A stretch of DNA of 6,597 nt. Origin: Clostridia bacterium (GTDB taxonomy: Bacteria; Bacillota; Clostridia; Oscillospirales; Acutalibacteraceae). Positions 6,096-6,597 of this stretch are shown here, in pieces. The notes below the pieces were generated by a model that worked only from the letters and a program-made list of their open reading frames with translations, made no database searches and had not been told where the DNA came from. The translations under genes were made by a program, and so were the position numbers. The stretch lies in NCBI GenBank assembly GCA_017552845.1, contig JAFZOE010000107.1, forward strand, positions 1 through 6,597, written 5' to 3'. Positions within the stretch are counted from its first letter, which is position 1; each line of letters opens with the position of its first letter.

Positions 6096-6597
6096 ATGGC
6101 ATTTCAGTATGACAACGAAATCGACAATGTTGTGCAGATCAAGGTTATCGGTGTCGGCGGCGGCGGCGGTAACGCAGTAAACAGAATGATAGAAAGAGGC
6201 ATCCAGGGTGCCGAATTCATCGCGGTTAATACCGATAAACAGGTTCTTTCAAAATCAAAGGCAACTCATAAGATTCAGATAGGCGAAAAAACCACCAAGG
6301 GTCAGGGCGCAGGCGGCAACAGCACCACAGGCGCAGAGGCAGCCGAAGAGAGCAAGCAGGCTATCGAGGATGCCATCAAAGGAACCGATATGGTCTTCGT
6401 CACCACCGGTATGGGCGGCGGCACAGGCACAGGCGCAGCTCCGATTATCGCGGGCATCGCCAAGGAAGCCGGCGCGCTCACCATCGGCGTAGTCACCAAG
6501 CCCTTCAACTGGGAAGGCAAGAGAAGAATGAACGAAGCCATCGCAGGTATCGAGAAGCTCGTTAAGAACGTTGACTCGCTCATCGTTATCCCCAACC
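6096..6597 (+). CDS. ftsZ: FtsZ, tubulin-like division GTPase (3' partial)
   Basis: GTP-binding tubulin homologue that polymerises into the Z ring at the division site. The window ends after 167 codons and one base, about the first 45% of a typical protein. The start is set by GGAGGT 8 nt upstream and the usual ~14-residue N-terminal leader. Visible: T1 loop IGVGGGGGNAVNRM (G19 onward), VNTDKQVL, IQIGEK, the T3 loop region TKGQGAGGNSTTG (T67-G79), and the tubulin signature GMGGGTGTGAAP (G105-P116). After these come VVTKPFNWEGKRRM and VDSLIVIPN at the edge. The T3 loop departs from the usual KGLGAGANPEVG. Codon choice leans to C-ending codons more than in the genes before it, as expected for an abundant protein. 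It follows ftsQ directly; ftsA, often between them, is absent. The T7 catalytic loop and C-terminal anchor peptide lie outside the window. Confidence 0.97.
   Translation, partial: MAFQYDNEIDNVVQIKVIGVGGGGGNAVNRMIERGIQGAEFIAVNTDKQVLSKSKATHKIQIGEKTTKGQGAGGNSTTGAEAAEESKQAIEDAIKGTDMVFVTTGMGGGTGTGAAPIIAGIAKEAGALTIGVVTKPFNWEGKRRMNEAIAGIEKLVKNVDSLIVIPN

Noticed and set aside
5668..6102. Minus-strand open frame of 144 codons covering the ftsQ tail and the intergenic gap
   Set aside because: Its serine-rich sequence is the antisense of the Glu/Ser-rich FtsQ tail, and its start lies in AT-rich DNA without a clear ribosome site.
6156..6170. Run of five glycine codons in FtsZ as a repeat expansion
   Set aside because: GVGGGGGNAV is the normal T1 loop, as found in E. 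coli FtsZ.
1..6597. Mobile elements, CRISPR arrays, tRNA or rRNA genes, defence systems
   Set aside because: Nearly every base belongs to a recognised dcw gene, and I saw no direct repeats, transposase motifs, cloverleaf or rRNA-like sequence.

Overview
This window is a stretch of the division and cell wall (dcw) gene cluster, with every gene on the + strand. In order it holds murE (5' end outside the window), murF, ftsW, murG, ftsQ/divIB and ftsZ (3' end outside the window). Five of these are close-packed: 3 nt between murE and murF, 29 nt between murF and ftsW, a 14-nt overlap of ftsW and murG, and no gap between murG and ftsQ. The only real intergenic space is 88 nt in front of ftsZ. It is about 16% G+C, against roughly half G+C by eye in the genes, and carries a good promoter candidate for ftsZ.

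The organism is most likely a member of the Firmicutes (Bacillota), probably an anaerobic Clostridia lineage such as the Oscillospirales/Ruminococcaceae. This rests on gene order, strong AAAGGAGG-type ribosome binding sites, a short FtsQ/DivIB-type protein, and sequence style in MurF (EMGMSGFGEI) and FtsW. The lineage is an inference; no species is recognisable. MurE carries the DNPR motif of meso-diaminopimelate-adding enzymes, so a Gram-positive with meso-DAP peptidoglycan fits.

The genes form one pathway. MurE and MurF add meso-DAP and D-Ala-D-Ala to the UDP-MurNAc peptide in the cytoplasm. MurG adds GlcNAc to lipid I to make lipid II at the inner face of the membrane. FtsW is the SEDS glycosyltransferase that polymerises lipid II at the septum. 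FtsQ/DivIB is a membrane scaffold of the divisome. FtsZ builds the cytoskeletal ring that positions them all.

Nothing here looks like a mobile element, CRISPR array, RNA gene or new defence system. The points worth a second look are within-family oddities. mraY, murD, murC, murB and ftsA are missing from their usual places. FtsW has a non-standard residue in the usually conserved SYGG motif. The FtsZ nucleotide-binding T3 loop is divergent. FtsQ has a long acidic tail without lysine or arginine. A perfect AT inverted repeat lies on the presumed ftsZ -10 element.
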